A DNA stretch of 64,000 nt from assembly GCF_000149955.1 (NCBI RefSeq), contig NC_030992.1, positions 2,190,978 to 2,254,977 on the forward strand, in the 5' to 3' direction. Within the stretch, counting starts at the first letter, position 1; every line of letters starts with the position of its first letter. Shown in pieces: positions 51,607-62,770 of this stretch. A program made the position numbers and the translations under genes. The stretch is from Fusarium oxysporum f. sp. lycopersici 4287 (taxonomy: Eukaryota > Ascomycota > Sordariomycetes > Hypocreales > Nectriaceae). A model generated the notes under the pieces. That model saw nothing but the letters and a program-made list of their open reading frames with translations, was not told the DNA's origin and searched no databases.

Positions 51607-53115
51607 GTGAGTGTCCCTTGGAGTCTAGCATTCTACCATTTGGTCGGTCCTCAATATCTAACGCTCGGTAGAACATCCAAGGCCAAGGAGAAGAGAGCCA
51701 AAGCGATCGCCGAGGATGAATCAAAACGAGGCGAATCTTGCAAGAAAGGAGAGCCTGCGTACCTCACTATCACTGTTGTCAAAGGGTCCGCTCTGCGCTT
51801 CCAATGGAAAGACGCGAAAGGGTCAATCGGGAGCATTGACAAGGTCACATTCGAGCCTGGTTGGGACGTAGACAGAGCCGAATTCGAAGCCAAACTGGCC
51901 TACGACAGTTACTGGGGCTACGAAATGGGACAATACAATCGCCGACTGGTCGTCTACACAGGCCGTCTCATACTCCGAACATCCGCTCAGGCTAAGGCAT
52001 CTGGACTACCTCTTGCGCACAGCAGCGAGCTTAGTCTCCAAGGCCCCATGGAGAAGCCGTTAATTCGAGAGATAGACGAGGCCACGGCAGCAAAGATTCG
52101 TCGCCATCAGAAGATGTTCGCTGAGAGAATGGCCGCTTCAAGAGCTGGACAGTCGTATTAGGTTCTTAAGACTGGGCAGATGCTGGGTTTCAGGCGTCTG
52201 AGAAACATGAACATGGGTTGGTTGCTCCTGGGAAATTCACTCGTAGATGATGCTTGGGATGCTGCCCGATTTCGGAGCGCCTGTTACCTTCTTCCTGAAC
52301 GCCGACTATCGCGAGCGTGTTCCTATAAAGGTTCCTCTCACGGCCAAGCAGATCACACGTATGAATCGTGATGTCGCCTTCGCCCTCCGCCATGGTAAGC
52401 GAAAGGCTTCTAATCGTCGCATCTCTATGGCGCAAGAAATTGAAGCAGAGCGCAAGCCGAAGACCTCAGACGAAGACAAGATTGCCTCCCTCCAAGCACC
52501 CATCACTGAAAAATGCGATCGTACGTTTGCCAAGCATGCCGCTGAGCCGATGAACCACATCATCAAGATTCCATCTGCTGCTGCTGCTGAGTCTCCTGGC
52601 AAGCCCTCATATGTTCAACGAGCCGCCATTGCTAAGGCCGTTGTCCGTGAGCTTCGCCGTCGAGCCGATGAGGATGATCGTGACTTTGCCGAAACTATCG
52701 TGCACCTCCTGCCGAGAACTGGGACACTAATGACACCCCAGCCGCCCCGAAGCCTGAGGCCAAGGCCAACGAGTCTGCATGGGACCAGTCTGCACCTCCT
52801 GCCGAGACCTGGGATACCAATGACACGCAAATGGCTCAGAAGTCCACTGATGCTCAACAAGTTCTGGACCTTTTCGTTCATGTCCATGGTACGAAGGACT
52901 TTACTGTTGGTGGAATCGACGATCCGGCGAATGTGCCAGCCGTGGCCCCTATCACCAAGTACGACAACCCGGCACCAAAGTTCCTGTCTAAGGTTGATCA
53001 GTTCGTTAACGTCGAGCCCACTCCCGCTGCCGTAAAGGTTGCGTGGACCGCAGGCCAGAACAAGTTGGTTGACGATGCTGATCATCGAGCATCCCAGGCC
53101 CGCCCTGACAATGTG
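51607..53115 (+). pseudogene. Helicase-family pseudogene, copy B (beta domain to motif Ia)
   Basis: A frame to 52161 contains LTITVVKGSALRFQWKD and RRLVVYTGRLILRT. It is homologous to the beta-rich domain of copy E (LVVSVNPETDSITFQWCDE). A second frame from 52247 has LPDFGAPVTFFLNADYRERV and QRAAIAKAVVRELRRRADED, matching copy C. A frameshift near 52700 leads to a repeated PAEtWDTNDT linker. That linker is followed by VKVAWTAGQNKLVDDADHRA, which fits SF1 motif Ia. The motif I region is missing, so the copy cannot encode an active helicase. It ends abruptly at RPDNVVARILP, where copy D begins. Confidence 0.65.
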
Positions 53116-53117
53116 GT

Positions 53118-54790
53118 TGCTCGCATCTTGCCCTGCAAATGCAGCTTTCGCAGCCTATGGAGCTGCAGCTCATGGGCAGCCTGCTCCACCTCACCAACAG
53201 CTTGGTCAATAGAATTATGTCGAGGTGTGACCTCATGATCGCTATCCTCCTCATCAACGCCCTGGTCCTTACTATAACGAGCCGCATCCTCTCGATCGCT
53301 ATGCTCGTGGCCAGTACCCTGGTTACTGTTATCTCGAGCAGCGCCAGCTCGACCTCTACTTATTCTCGTGGGCGACCTCCCGGAGTCAATCATGGAATGC
53401 AGCGTCGTAGCCGCTCTCCCCAGGAGTACCGTAACGGTTACTATGATGACCAAAGTCCTCATAACTACCCTCCACCGCCTCGTCACAATGCTCTAGAGAA
53501 TGGCGGTCCTAGCAACGACGGTCCTGACAATGGCCCTCATGATCTCCCAGAGTATCCCGAGCCAGAGCTTACTCAAGAGTATGTTTTGAGAGATGTACAA
53601 GAGATGTACATGTGGTGCCCAATCGGCTGGTCAACATGCAACAAAGCACACACACTCGACATCCCACGAAAAGCCCATACTCTTCTTGGTCTTCTAGTAG
53701 TTTCGAGATACGGCAAACCCCCTTATGAACTGACTGTGGGTGATTGGCAGGGTTTCCTTAACGCGCTTTTCGACAATTGGAACTCCCGCTTTGATCCTCC
53801 TCCCAACCCGGAACTTCCTGCCGACCTGAAAAAAAAAACACCTTCATATCGATGTGGGTACGCTCAATCGGGACTATCCTCCTTCAGTTGCAAGGCAACG
53901 ATCTGGCGATCTTGAAGTGAGTTAATGGCGCAGGAAAGGCGAGAAGGTCTGTCTTGGTTTGTCACTCAACTGCGAGACTGGTTCAGTCGAGTGGGTGTGT
54001 TGCAACTAAAATAATGAAGGTATCATTACGTTAAAAATTGCCCCGAGTGCCAAATGGATCGCAAAGATCGCCAGGGCAGTCTCTCGGCGTCTTCGTCTTG
54101 CGGGACAGAAGACGAAGAATATACGGACCACTCAGGGGTCTATTGACACAGCGCTTGAGGAAGGTGGTGACAACAAAGCTCAGTAGCTAGAGGGCACTAT
54201 AGGCCAGGAAGCTTGATGGGTTTGATGAGCAGCCAGCATGAATATCTACCAGCTCACAGCTGCTGAAGTATCCAAGACGCATGTTGACGTTCGTATAATC
54301 GATGACTCGCTCAGTCATGAGGCTGACTACGTCTTTGTCGATCTCATTCAAACCACCAATACTGGTTTTATCAGCGAGCCTGAGTAGATGGCCGTGGCAG
54401 GCTCTTGCGCCTACATTAGTACTGTCTTCATCGGACCTGAAAAAGATGTTCCCCCTTATCTGGCCCATCCGTCATCTCGTCGAGCACCTCGAGAAACGCG
54501 ATGCCTTGATTGAACTCACCGACGAGTGTTCAATCATATGTGCCAAGTTTTGACAGCCAGGACACTTCGCAGACAAGTGCATTTTCCAACCCAAGTGTGC
54601 GCGATGTGACGCCGCCAACCACTCCACGCGCAGCTGTCCTCAGGCTAAGGAAGATGCTATCTCCGCTTCCGCCAATGAGCCGATTATCGCAGACGATGTG
54701 ATTATGCGAAATCCTTTCAACCCTCCTGTGGTAGTCTTTCTTAAAGACACCAAGCGTGTTAAGCGGAAGTGCAAATGCCCCATATACGGA
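53118..54790 (+). pseudogene. Helicase-family pseudogene, copy D (N-terminus fused to C-terminus)
   Basis: A Pro/Gln/Tyr-rich start interrupted by stops leads to SRSPQEYRNGYYDDQSPHN. The family N-terminal domain follows, PPYELTVGDWQGFLNALFDN then WNSRFDPPPNPELPADL. After about 300 degenerate bases the sequence jumps to the helicase C-terminus: IIDDSLSHEADYVFVDLI, LVEHLEKRDALIELTDEC, knuckle-like CARCDAANHSTRSC, and IIADDVIMRNPFNPP with DTKRVKRK. The whole core between them is missing. Stops and frame changes occur throughout 53900-54700. Confidence 0.65.
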
Positions 54791-55757
54791 ATACGAAAAT
54801 GCGTAACTTATGCCTATTTGCAGGCTACCTTGTCCTTTACGGACGCTCGGATGGCATTGTCTTCCTCCGGCATGAGATACTCGGCAAGGAATATGCCGGC
54901 GAGGAAACATCTTCATAACACGGCATAGCAAGCCTGAAGGCCGGATCAAAAGAACAAGTTCTGACCTGGCGCCTAGCAATTCACTTAATAATCCAGGGTC
55001 AAGCCTTGGAAAGGGTTCAGTATTTCTGCTAGCAGCGATACAAACCATCGAGAATAGCACCACTTTTGAGGAAATCACAGTACACACGGCCGAGGCACCG
55101 CTACACGTCTTGTTTAGTGCTAGATATACGAGGAAGAACCCAGCCAGTCGAACAGGCTTGTCCTGTTCGGTAATACGGCCACTTACTCTCGAGCCTTCTC
55201 TTGAATAAGTAAACGGGACAGATCAGATTGGTGATCTGTTCGGCCACGCGCCTTGACGGCAGAACACACTTTGTGCTGGCATCGAAGTGTGTACTCTTCA
55301 TCTTAACCCCCTCTATCACTGGCACAACCACAGACAACGCGCAGTCAACTGCTCTCACTTTATCATTTTCCTCTTTGTCGTCATCAAAAAACTCTTCTCC
55401 GACATCGCTGTGTTCCGATATTACAGAGAGCTTCTGCGACCCTTGAGCTATCACCGCCCTGTGCACTGCCTGCCAGCTGCCAGCACTTGGAACTGCCAGC
55501 AACGCCTTGCGACGTAAAGGCTTTTAGCACAGACGGAGCTTAGCCCTAAGGACAATAGAAAGCAGAAAATAGTTGTGAGAAGTGAACATTGGACGCTTAT
55601 ATCCTTTGCCGCAATCTCATTTTCACATTCTCAACACCACAAGTTGTCAACGCGCCCACCCGTTCAGCTCTTCCCCGTCTCGAGTCTCTTTCAAGTCTCG
55701 TTTCTTTTTTCGAGTATCTCATCCTTTTCAGGTCTCTTTCCCATCTTTCTCATCGCC
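54791..55757. other. Spacer within the pseudogene cluster
   Basis: No gene is recognised. 55470-55510 is rich in CTGCCAGC motifs. 55640-55757 is a pyrimidine-rich leader-like tract before copy E. Confidence 0.5.
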
Positions 55758-57196
55758 ATGCCGCCCCTGGCCGACTTTGTCGCTCCGGGCGAGAACGAGG
55801 ATGATGGCGATCTGAAAGAAGAGGATGAAGCCGAGTTATCACCCTAGTATGGTATAACTGACAGCGATTCGGACACTAAAGCTGACAATAAAAACAACAA
55901 CAATGACAGGCTTCGTCGTCGCAGCCGCTCTCCTCGCAGCGGGTGCAGCCGTGACCGGTACCGGGACTCCTACGATGACGAACAACGCCGCCGTACTCGT
56001 TCGCCTTCCGTCCCAGCGGATTAGGATGAGCTTACCCAGGCCATCGTTATGAAATACAGACGTGTTATCGCTGCTCGACCAGCTGCTCACTTTGCCAGAA
56101 GCCATGAACATTTGACATGCGAAGAGAAACTCATAGTGTTCATACTAGCCCACCCGATTCGAAACACACGCAACCCGCCTTACCAACTCACTTATGGTTT
56201 CTGGGATAATGTACTCAAGACTATCTTCAACGATTGGAACACTGACTTCGATTGCCCTATCGACCCAATTTTGCCCAGGCGCATAAGGGATTACACTCAC
56301 ATCGATGCTGGGACCCTCGTGTCCGATCATCCCCTTCCGGATGCAAAGCAAGGATCCGGCAAATTTGGGCTAGGAAAGCATCACACAAGAGGCGCACTTG
56401 TCAAGCTTGTCGTGTCCGTCAACCCCGAGACTGACTCAATCACGTTCCAATGGTGCGATGAGCTTGGGGACGATGTTAGCCAATCGCACGTTACACTGAA
56501 GGAAGGCAAGAATCTTGCCAATCTCCGTAGGGAAGTCATTGAGCGCTATGACTACCATGAGCGTATCCGAATTGTCGACCATAACGAGAAGCTTCTTCTC
56601 GCCTTCAGTAGCCGAGCCATCAAGAAATGGGTGCAGGATGGTACGAGAATTGCACCTGCTCTGGGCATGATGCTGAACCTGCCCAGATACGAGAAACTGG
56701 TCCTTGCTTCCGACATTATCCATGCTGAAGCTTGCATGCCGATGAGGCTCTCACGAGTAGTCAAGAGGAGACGAATTGAACACACAGTCGCCTGGTAGGG
56801 CATGGCAACCAACACCGCCTTGTTCAACCGATGCAAGCTTCGGTAAGTCGAGCCTTAACTGAGGATCTCGAATACACGTGGAAAGGATTGATGGGAGAGA
56901 ACGGGTCATGTAGATGGGAGTACGCTGAGGAAGATGTTATCTCCATTTCTGCTAACAAGCTGATCACCGCAGATGACAGTATTACGCGAAATGCTCTTAT
57001 CCCTCCTGTGATAATCTCTCTCCAAGATACCAAGCGTGTCAAGAAGAATAAGCCTCAGCGCAAGGACGTGTTCGCGAAGCCGCAGACTCCGCAGACCAGA
57101 TTGTGCAAGGACTACCTTGACGCTATGGAGGAACTCGAGGAGGATGGCGAGGATGGTGACCAGCAGGCTTTGTTGAATGGTTCTCTGGATGGGTGA
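55758..57196 (+). pseudogene. Helicase-family pseudogene, copy E (N-terminus fused to tail)
   Basis: The start MPPLADFVAPGENEDDGD is followed by a stop near 55845 and RS/RD-rich sequence (RLRRRSRSPRSG). The open part at 56049-56798 holds the N-terminal domain (PPYQLTYGFWDNVLKTIFND then WNTDFDCPIDPILPRRI), then the beta-rich domain (LVVSVNPETDSITFQWCDE, IRIVDHNEKLLLAFSSRAIK). After 56830 the sequence resumes at the tail of the family (ISISANKLITADDSITRNAL, DTKRVKKNKPQRKD). The helicase core and zinc knuckles are deleted, much as in copy D. Confidence 0.65.
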
Positions 57197-57420
57197 CAAT
57201 ATCTGGATTGAGGATAGGCGGTATGCGATGATGATGTACGAGTTCTACAAAAAGTTACAGGAGAGATAAGCAAAGCAAGGAAGGAAGGGAGATGGTATTA
57301 TAATCAATACACACATGCCCATATGTCTTGTCGGATTCCGTGATGTACAACCATACCACGAAATCCTCGGAGACGGAGAGCGGCAACTCGTAGTTCAATG
57401 AGGACTATTCTCATTTCACC

Positions 57421-57696
57421 ATGCAGTTTACCATTCCGCTTCACCGACAGGTCAAACCCGCCATAAGCTTCTCCATTCCTATCATTGCTACCAGTGCTTT
57501 TCGCCTGGGCAATTATCGACACTTGGTCAATCAGCTTCTCAGCTCACCGTCTGCTGAAGTGATCGGCAAATACCCAAAGGCATCTCTCTCAGAGCAGAGG
57601 AAGGAAATGCACGGTCTGACCTCATTCGGCTTCCCTACTCAGCGCAGAAGACAACAATGGGTATACCGCTTTGAGGACTCGATTCGAGACGAATGA
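57421..57696 (+). CDS. Small uncharacterised ORF in the cluster
   Basis: 91 codons from ATG to TGA (MQFTIPLHRQVKPAISFSIP, then RLGNYRHLVNQLLSSPSAEV). I do not recognise the family. It is followed at once by the TTAGG array. It may be a fragment of a longer gene. Confidence 0.3.
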   Translation: MQFTIPLHRQVKPAISFSIPIIATSAFRLGNYRHLVNQLLSSPSAEVIGKYPKASLSEQRKEMHGLTSFGFPTQRRRQQWVYRFEDSIRDE

Positions 57697-57697
57697 A

Positions 57698-57745
57698 CCT
57701 TAGGATGAGCCTTAGGATGAGCCTTAGGATGAGTTTTAGGATAAA
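57698..57745 (+). repeat. Four 12-bp TTAGG-containing repeats
   Basis: CCTTAGGATGAG at 57698, 57710 and 57722 is followed by TTTTAGGATAAA at 57734. The array begins two bases after the stop of the small ORF. Confidence 0.9.
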
Positions 57746-57761
57746 CTTATGCTCCAGCAGT

Positions 57762-59560
57762 TTACCGCCTGAGGAACCTTTCCTCGATGGTAAAAGTAAT
57801 TAGGCACTGCAGAAATGCGCATTGAGCCGCATCATCAACGACCTTGTTCTGGGCGGCAATCCAGGCAACTCTGGGCTTGTTGGAGCTCTGGTCAAATGAG
57901 TTACCAGCGGTATCCTTGGCAGATACAAAGCCTTCTGCTTTTTTGTACTCGCCAAGCTCGGGCTCTTCGTACTCTGTAAGGGGAGCAGGTGCTTCTTCAT
58001 CCACATCAAGTGCTGGGACACTGACCATGCCTTGGATGTGAGTAAGGCTCTGCAGAACTTGCTGGGCCAAATCAAGTTCCGTAGAAGGTGAGGTTGCAGC
58101 GGCCAGCTTCACGCCAGAGTAGTGGTTGAAGTCAGTGCCGGACAACTCTACAGCGTTGTCGCTGTGGATCCAAATGGTGGTGCAATCATCGGTGGGAAAG
58201 ATCACCTGCAATTGGTCTCTCTCGACGATGACATTCAGTCGGAGCACGATACCACGTTGGTCACCCCAAAGTTGGAGCACTGCAGCGATCTGGTCGGCTG
58301 TCAAGTTCGACTGGCCGATGTCAAAGAGTGGTGCCATTCTCTCAGTCATTTCTGGACCATTGAGAAGATCGCGCAGGTCGTCGATTGACGGTGCATGATC
58401 GGGCAACTGGTGGGACATGCTCTTGACGATGGCATACATTCCGCACTCAAGGTTGGCACCACTTGGAGTGGGCACGACTTCATATTGAGGGATCGCTGGG
58501 AGATTAGACTTGTCATCGGCAGAGCTTGCCAGCCATCAGTGGCAGGTGCTGATGGGCCCCAGTTACCATCAGCAGGAGCTTCAGAAGTTTCCCATTGCTC
58601 GGCATCAGGGTCAGAGATATCGATATTCTCAACAGTACCAAAAAGGATGGCTTTGGCAATATTGTGCACAGTGGTAGTCTTTCCGGAACCGGGACCGCCA
58701 GTGCAGAACGCATAGCCAGCAGGGACATCTTGAAGAGTTTCGACGAGACGTGCAACTTCACCATCGAATTCGCATTCCTTGTATGCACGGACAAGGCCGA
58801 GGAAATTCTCGTGGAAGTTTACCTTGGCGGGCTCCTTCTGGAAGTTGTGGCTATAGTTCCAGAAAGGAGCTGCCAGAGTCAAGTTTCAGGACTCAGCGCG
58901 CGAGTTCATCAACGTGACGGTGTCGCATTCAATCATGACGGTTGATGCATCTGGCATAGTGTACATGTTGATTCCTACACCCGTGTAGTCTGGGATGGCT
59001 ATACTCCCACGGACGTACTGCTTGAGCTGCTTGTCATAATAGCCAGTAATGAATAAGCGGTTTAGGGAGTTTCGCAGGCTTCCAACAGGGCGTACGGTGT
59101 ACCGACCGGTCTTCAAGTCGACATGTGGCTTGACAAGACCCGGAGGCCAGTTCGTCTGCCGAGCGGTGGCCACATAGTATAAAGCTATGTTTGACTCGGT
59201 ACCGGTGCTCAGGGCCCCTGTCTGTAGCGCCAACTGTCATCGTGGTCCTCGCATTCTTGGAGACCCAAGTGCTGATTCGGTTAAACCATATGGTCTTCCT
59301 CATCATCACGACGACGAAGCTCGCGAACACCAGCCTTGGCAGTAGCAGCTCGTTAAACAGAGGGTGGCTTGCCTGCAAACTCAGCAGAAGCGGCAGCAGC
59401 GGCAGCCGAGGGAGTTGCAGTGAGATGGTAGTTGGGTTGCGCAGCATGAGTGATGAATGAGCGGACGCATTGCTGATCGATAGATGCTTCGAGGTCGGCA
59501 ACCCTGTCGTCGTCATCTTCTTTCTTTCGAGCGTCTTTGATCTCAATCTCAATTGAAGTG
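57762..59560 (-). pseudogene. Helicase-family pseudogene, copy C, with Walker A and OTU-like insert
   Basis: In order from 59560: a charged segment with ATPSAAAAAASAEFAGKPPS and RAATAKAGVRELRRRDDEED (as in copy B) broken by TAA stops; IALYYVATARQTNWP and RGSIAIPDYTGVGINMYTMP; then VPAGYAFCTGGPGSGKTTTV, a perfect Walker A (GGPGSGKT). After an acidic, Trp-containing linker and a frameshift near 58500, an OTU-like unit follows: ANLECGMYAIVKSMSHQLP with a candidate catalytic Cys, LTADQIAAVLQLWG, and GTDFNHYSGVK with a candidate His. Motif Ia-like VAWIAAQNKVVDDAAQC ends the copy. It is truncated before motif II. Confidence 0.7.
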
Positions 59561-59819
59561 CGACGATTGGACGATGGTTCTCGTTACAATACTGTTAGCT
59601 CACCTTCGAGCTTCTCCATGCGACGGAATCGATCAGAGCAGCATGTTTTCCGCTGGTGATAACTTTTCGTATCATATGCTGTAGACAAATAGCCTGCTGG
59701 GGACTCCCGTCCCTGTCATCATCCGCATAGCATGACATGCATTGCATACATGATCTGCTCTCGAAGGAATCAAACTCAAGTGGACAGAAATTGAGATCCG
59801 ATGTTGCAAGATGCTAAAT

Positions 59820-60260
59820 CAGAATTCGGCGAGTCAGCTCGTATTTGGGGCGGTTTGCATGCGCAAAGATATTCTGAAGATTTCTGGAGAAGACAACATC
59901 AAAGTTACACTCTCTCCGCTTGAATTTATCCAGACACTGCTCCAAATCATATAAAGCGTGCAAGAGCTGAGAGCCACCTATCGTGGTAGATCAGATAGTG
60001 CTCTTGAAGCGTTCCGAGGAAAACCTACCATCGAAATCAATTCTCGCCTCAACGAGGCAGTACCGCATCAACGACTATCCATGGATCACAAAAAGCTCCT
60101 GGCCAGCAAGTCCCCCACTGCCGATTGCAAGAGGTCTCTGTTCCTGGTACCAGTTTCGGAGGATCTTTATGTCGTCCTCAAGATCCGTGGCAATAAGGAC
60201 GTTGAATGTTTTGTTTTGAGAGACCAGCCCACAAAGAAAAGAAGAGATATGAACAAGTGA
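59820..60260 (+). pseudogene. Uncharacterised conserved-looking fragment
   Basis: Two frames join: VFGAVCMRKDILKISGEDNI in one, then from 59958 ALEAFRGKPTIEINSRLNEA and LFLVPVSEDLYVVLKIRGNK to a stop at 60258. The composition looks coding, but there is no ATG for the second part (it opens with GTG). I do not recognise the family. It may be another piece of the cluster family. Confidence 0.35.
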
Positions 60261-60914
60261 GAAAATATTGGAGGCCAAAATGAAAAGAAGAAGGGGGGAA
60301 AGAAGCGGCTTTGTAAAGTCGCGGGAGGTATTTGCTTGCCAGTGATTGCCAGCTGGCGATTCACCCAAGTGCCACAGGCCGCAAGCACTGACAGGAATTA
60401 GACGGAAGGGGGCTAACCAAGAAACAAAAACATGGCAAACATGTTATTCGAACACTACCTTACCTGGGTTATCTACCTAGTTCCTAGGGAGAAAAGCACA
60501 GCCTGAGTGGATTGTATTGAAACATATCGGGAGCCAGTGACCTCAGGTTGGCGGGATAGGACACTTGAAAGACGGTCGGTCTCTTGAGGGATATCAGCTA
60601 CATATGCCGGTGGCAAACAAATACTGTACTCAAAACACATGCAAGAAACCGAATGTGATCAAACTAAGTCAAATATCTAGGCGCGGTTTGCACCAGAGTG
60701 AATAAGTCGTATGGCGGGGATATAGCGATTCCGTGAATATCAACCTCACACATCTAACATTCAATCCCTACGGCCGCTCTTCCAAGAGCAAGCCTAAGCC
60801 TCGTACTAAGTTCACATCCCAATACTCCCATTTTAATCCGCCGTAACGCCACGCGCAATGCAAACTGAGCCCAACAACCTCGGGATATAATATCGCACGC
60901 TTCGTGCCTGTCCA
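60261..60914. other. Intergenic before UTP15 3' end
   Basis: No gene is recognised. A GCCAGTGATTGCCAGCTGGC motif lies near 60339-60358, similar to motifs near other cluster copies. Confidence 0.55.
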
Positions 60915-62501
60915 TTAGAGGGTCCCGACCATTAGGCTCTCAAGCATACCCCCGGTTTGGCATGCTACTTGGGCTCTCTCCACCTCGACCCTAACTCGGC
61001 GGTGTAAAGTCCTGAAGCCCTCATGGAGCTCTGCTGAGCCACCCACGAACTCTGCGTAGAGCTCGAGAAGGTGAAGACCAACTTCCACGCAGACACTAAC
61101 ATATCGGGGGTCGCAGATGTGACTGCAAACCCATTTCAAGATGGGCTGGACTGTGTGCTCGTCTCGAGACTCCAAGGCATCCTGGAGAGCGCTGCGATGG
61201 CGGAGGGCCAGGAGTAGGGTAAGCACGTTGAGGGGGGAATGCTCAGGTGAGTCTTTGTCGAGGACCTGATCGAGTGCACGCGCATATCGAGCATGTCGTA
61301 GGTCGCTCTGCCACGGGCGCTCTTTTTTCTTGTATGTGCGAGACTCGTTTGCGATGACAACATCGGCCCCCTCGCCAACCATATCCAGCTTCTTTGCAGC
61401 AGTAACTCTCCTCTTCCGCTTCTTACGCTTGGCGTCATGGGCTTCAATGGTTCCAGCAACCAGAGCAGCCATTTCCTTCTCCCGTTCGGCTTCTCTGTTG
61501 GCCTCAACTCCAGTGAGGCGGGTTCGCACACTAAGAACACCAGACTGCATACCAACTGCTAGATGTCGGTCGCTTGAATCGGCATCATCACTAGAAGGGA
61601 TGACCTTGACAGACAGAACGGGAGATTGGTACTTGGTGCTTGATACAACATTCCATCCAGTCGTTTCAAAGACTTTGACATGACCCTCGAGGCCACCACT
61701 AACAAGTCGTCGACCATTGGTCGCGAGGCTGAGAGAAGTGACTGTCTTCTGGTGGTTGGTGATCATGTGCAGAGGGCGCGCGGCAACAAGGTCTAGAACG
61801 CTGATCGATTCACCCGCAGCTGCAAGAACTGCGGTTCCGGTGGGCATAGACAGCACGTCTTCAATAGGCGCGGCATGCTTGAAAGTCATGACCGCGCTGT
61901 TGCTTCCTGCCCTGGGGTCCCAAAGCTTGACGGTCGAGTCGTAGCTTCCAGAGACAATCATGTTGGACATAGTGCCAGGCATGAAGTTGGCGCATCGAAC
62001 GTAGTCTGAGTGACCAACAAATGTAGTCGTCGGGTCGTTGCTTGGGAGATCCCAAAGTCGCACAGTTCTATCGTCGCTTGCGCTCAACAAGGTCGTCAGC
62101 TCAGTCGGTGAGAACTTGGTTGTCCAGACTGGCTGCTTATGCTGCGTCCATGTCTTGAGGATCGCCCTAGAATTGACATCGAAGACCTGAATCTTTCCCG
62201 TATCATCACCAGCCGCCAGTACCCTTCCATCTTTCCTGATCTCACCGCTACGTGCAACGTCGCCGAAGCGTGTAATAGTCTTTTGAAGCTTGCGCGTTCG
62301 ATTCGAGTAGATCTGGATGCGTGTGCCTGTGGTGACTGCGAAAGAATCGTTATTGGCCGAGATGTGAACGACAGGATACGACGTTGGTGACGGAATCAGA
62401 AGCTGGTTCTTGAAGGTCTTCCAGTATCGTTGTTCCGCAGTGATTGGCGTAGGGCCCGAAGGCAGCTTAAGCTGTGGTAGAGGTCCCACCTGAGCAGCCA
62501 T
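60915..62501 (-). CDS. UTP15: U3 snoRNA-associated protein Utp15
   Basis: Utp15 is a nucleolar component of the t-UTP/UTP-A part of the small-subunit processome, needed for pre-18S rRNA processing and rDNA transcription. A single exon of 528 residues. The start MAAQVGPLPQLKLPSGPTPI is chosen because the in-frame codon further upstream is TTG, not ATG. WD40 repeats are clear: AVTTGTRIQIYSNRTRKLQK, RVLAAGDDTGKIQVFDVNSR, TLLSASDDRTVRLWDLPSND, MIVSGSYDSTVKLWDPRAGS and RLVSGGLEGHVKVFETTGW. The C-terminal Utp15 domain has RPWQSDLRHARYARALDQVL and LLALRHRSALQDALESRDE. The motif order and length match the family. Confidence 0.96.
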   Translation of the reverse strand: MAAQVGPLPQLKLPSGPTPITAEQRYWKTFKNQLLIPSPTSYPVVHISANNDSFAVTTGTRIQIYSNRTRKLQKTITRFGDVARSGEIRKDGRVLAAGDDTGKIQVFDVNSRAILKTWTQHKQPVWTTKFSPTELTTLLSASDDRTVRLWDLPSNDPTTTFVGHSDYVRCANFMPGTMSNMIVSGSYDSTVKLWDPRAGSNSAVMTFKHAAPIEDVLSMPTGTAVLAAAGESISVLDLVAARPLHMITNHQKTVTSLSLATNGRRLVSGGLEGHVKVFETTGWNVVSSTKYQSPVLSVKVIPSSDDADSSDRHLAVGMQSGVLSVRTRLTGVEANREAEREKEMAALVAGTIEAHDAKRKKRKRRVTAAKKLDMVGEGADVVIANESRTYKKKERPWQSDLRHARYARALDQVLDKDSPEHSPLNVLTLLLALRHRSALQDALESRDEHTVQPILKWVCSHICDPRYVSVCVEVGLHLLELYAEFVGGSAELHEGFRTLHRRVRVEVERAQVACQTGGMLESLMVGTL

Positions 62502-62770
62502 TGTCGAGTATCGCGATGACGGGCTTTCACAGTGGTGGTGTTTAGAATTCAACTGCCTTGAAAGTCGCCATGATTTTTTTTCAGAACCTGATAAGATAAA
62601 GAATTCTGATGGCTAAGGTAGGTAAGGACTTTTGGGGGAGCACTAACCCTTTTTAGGTTAATATCGTTGAGCATGAGCTCCACTGTAGACCTCCATACAA
62701 TTCTCTTGCGATTGTCTCCTTGAAAAAAAGAAAAGAAAAAAAAAACCTGAGCACATCCAATGGAGATACG

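Noticed and set aside
55101..55502. 133-codon open frame on the minus strand
   Set aside because: No homologous segment among the other cluster copies and no recognisable domain.
46042..60260. Reading the helicase family as a Helitron
   Set aside because: Helitrons encode a Rep domain plus a Pif1-type helicase; the motifs here are UPF1-like with CCHC knuckles, and no Rep motif or Helitron end was seen.
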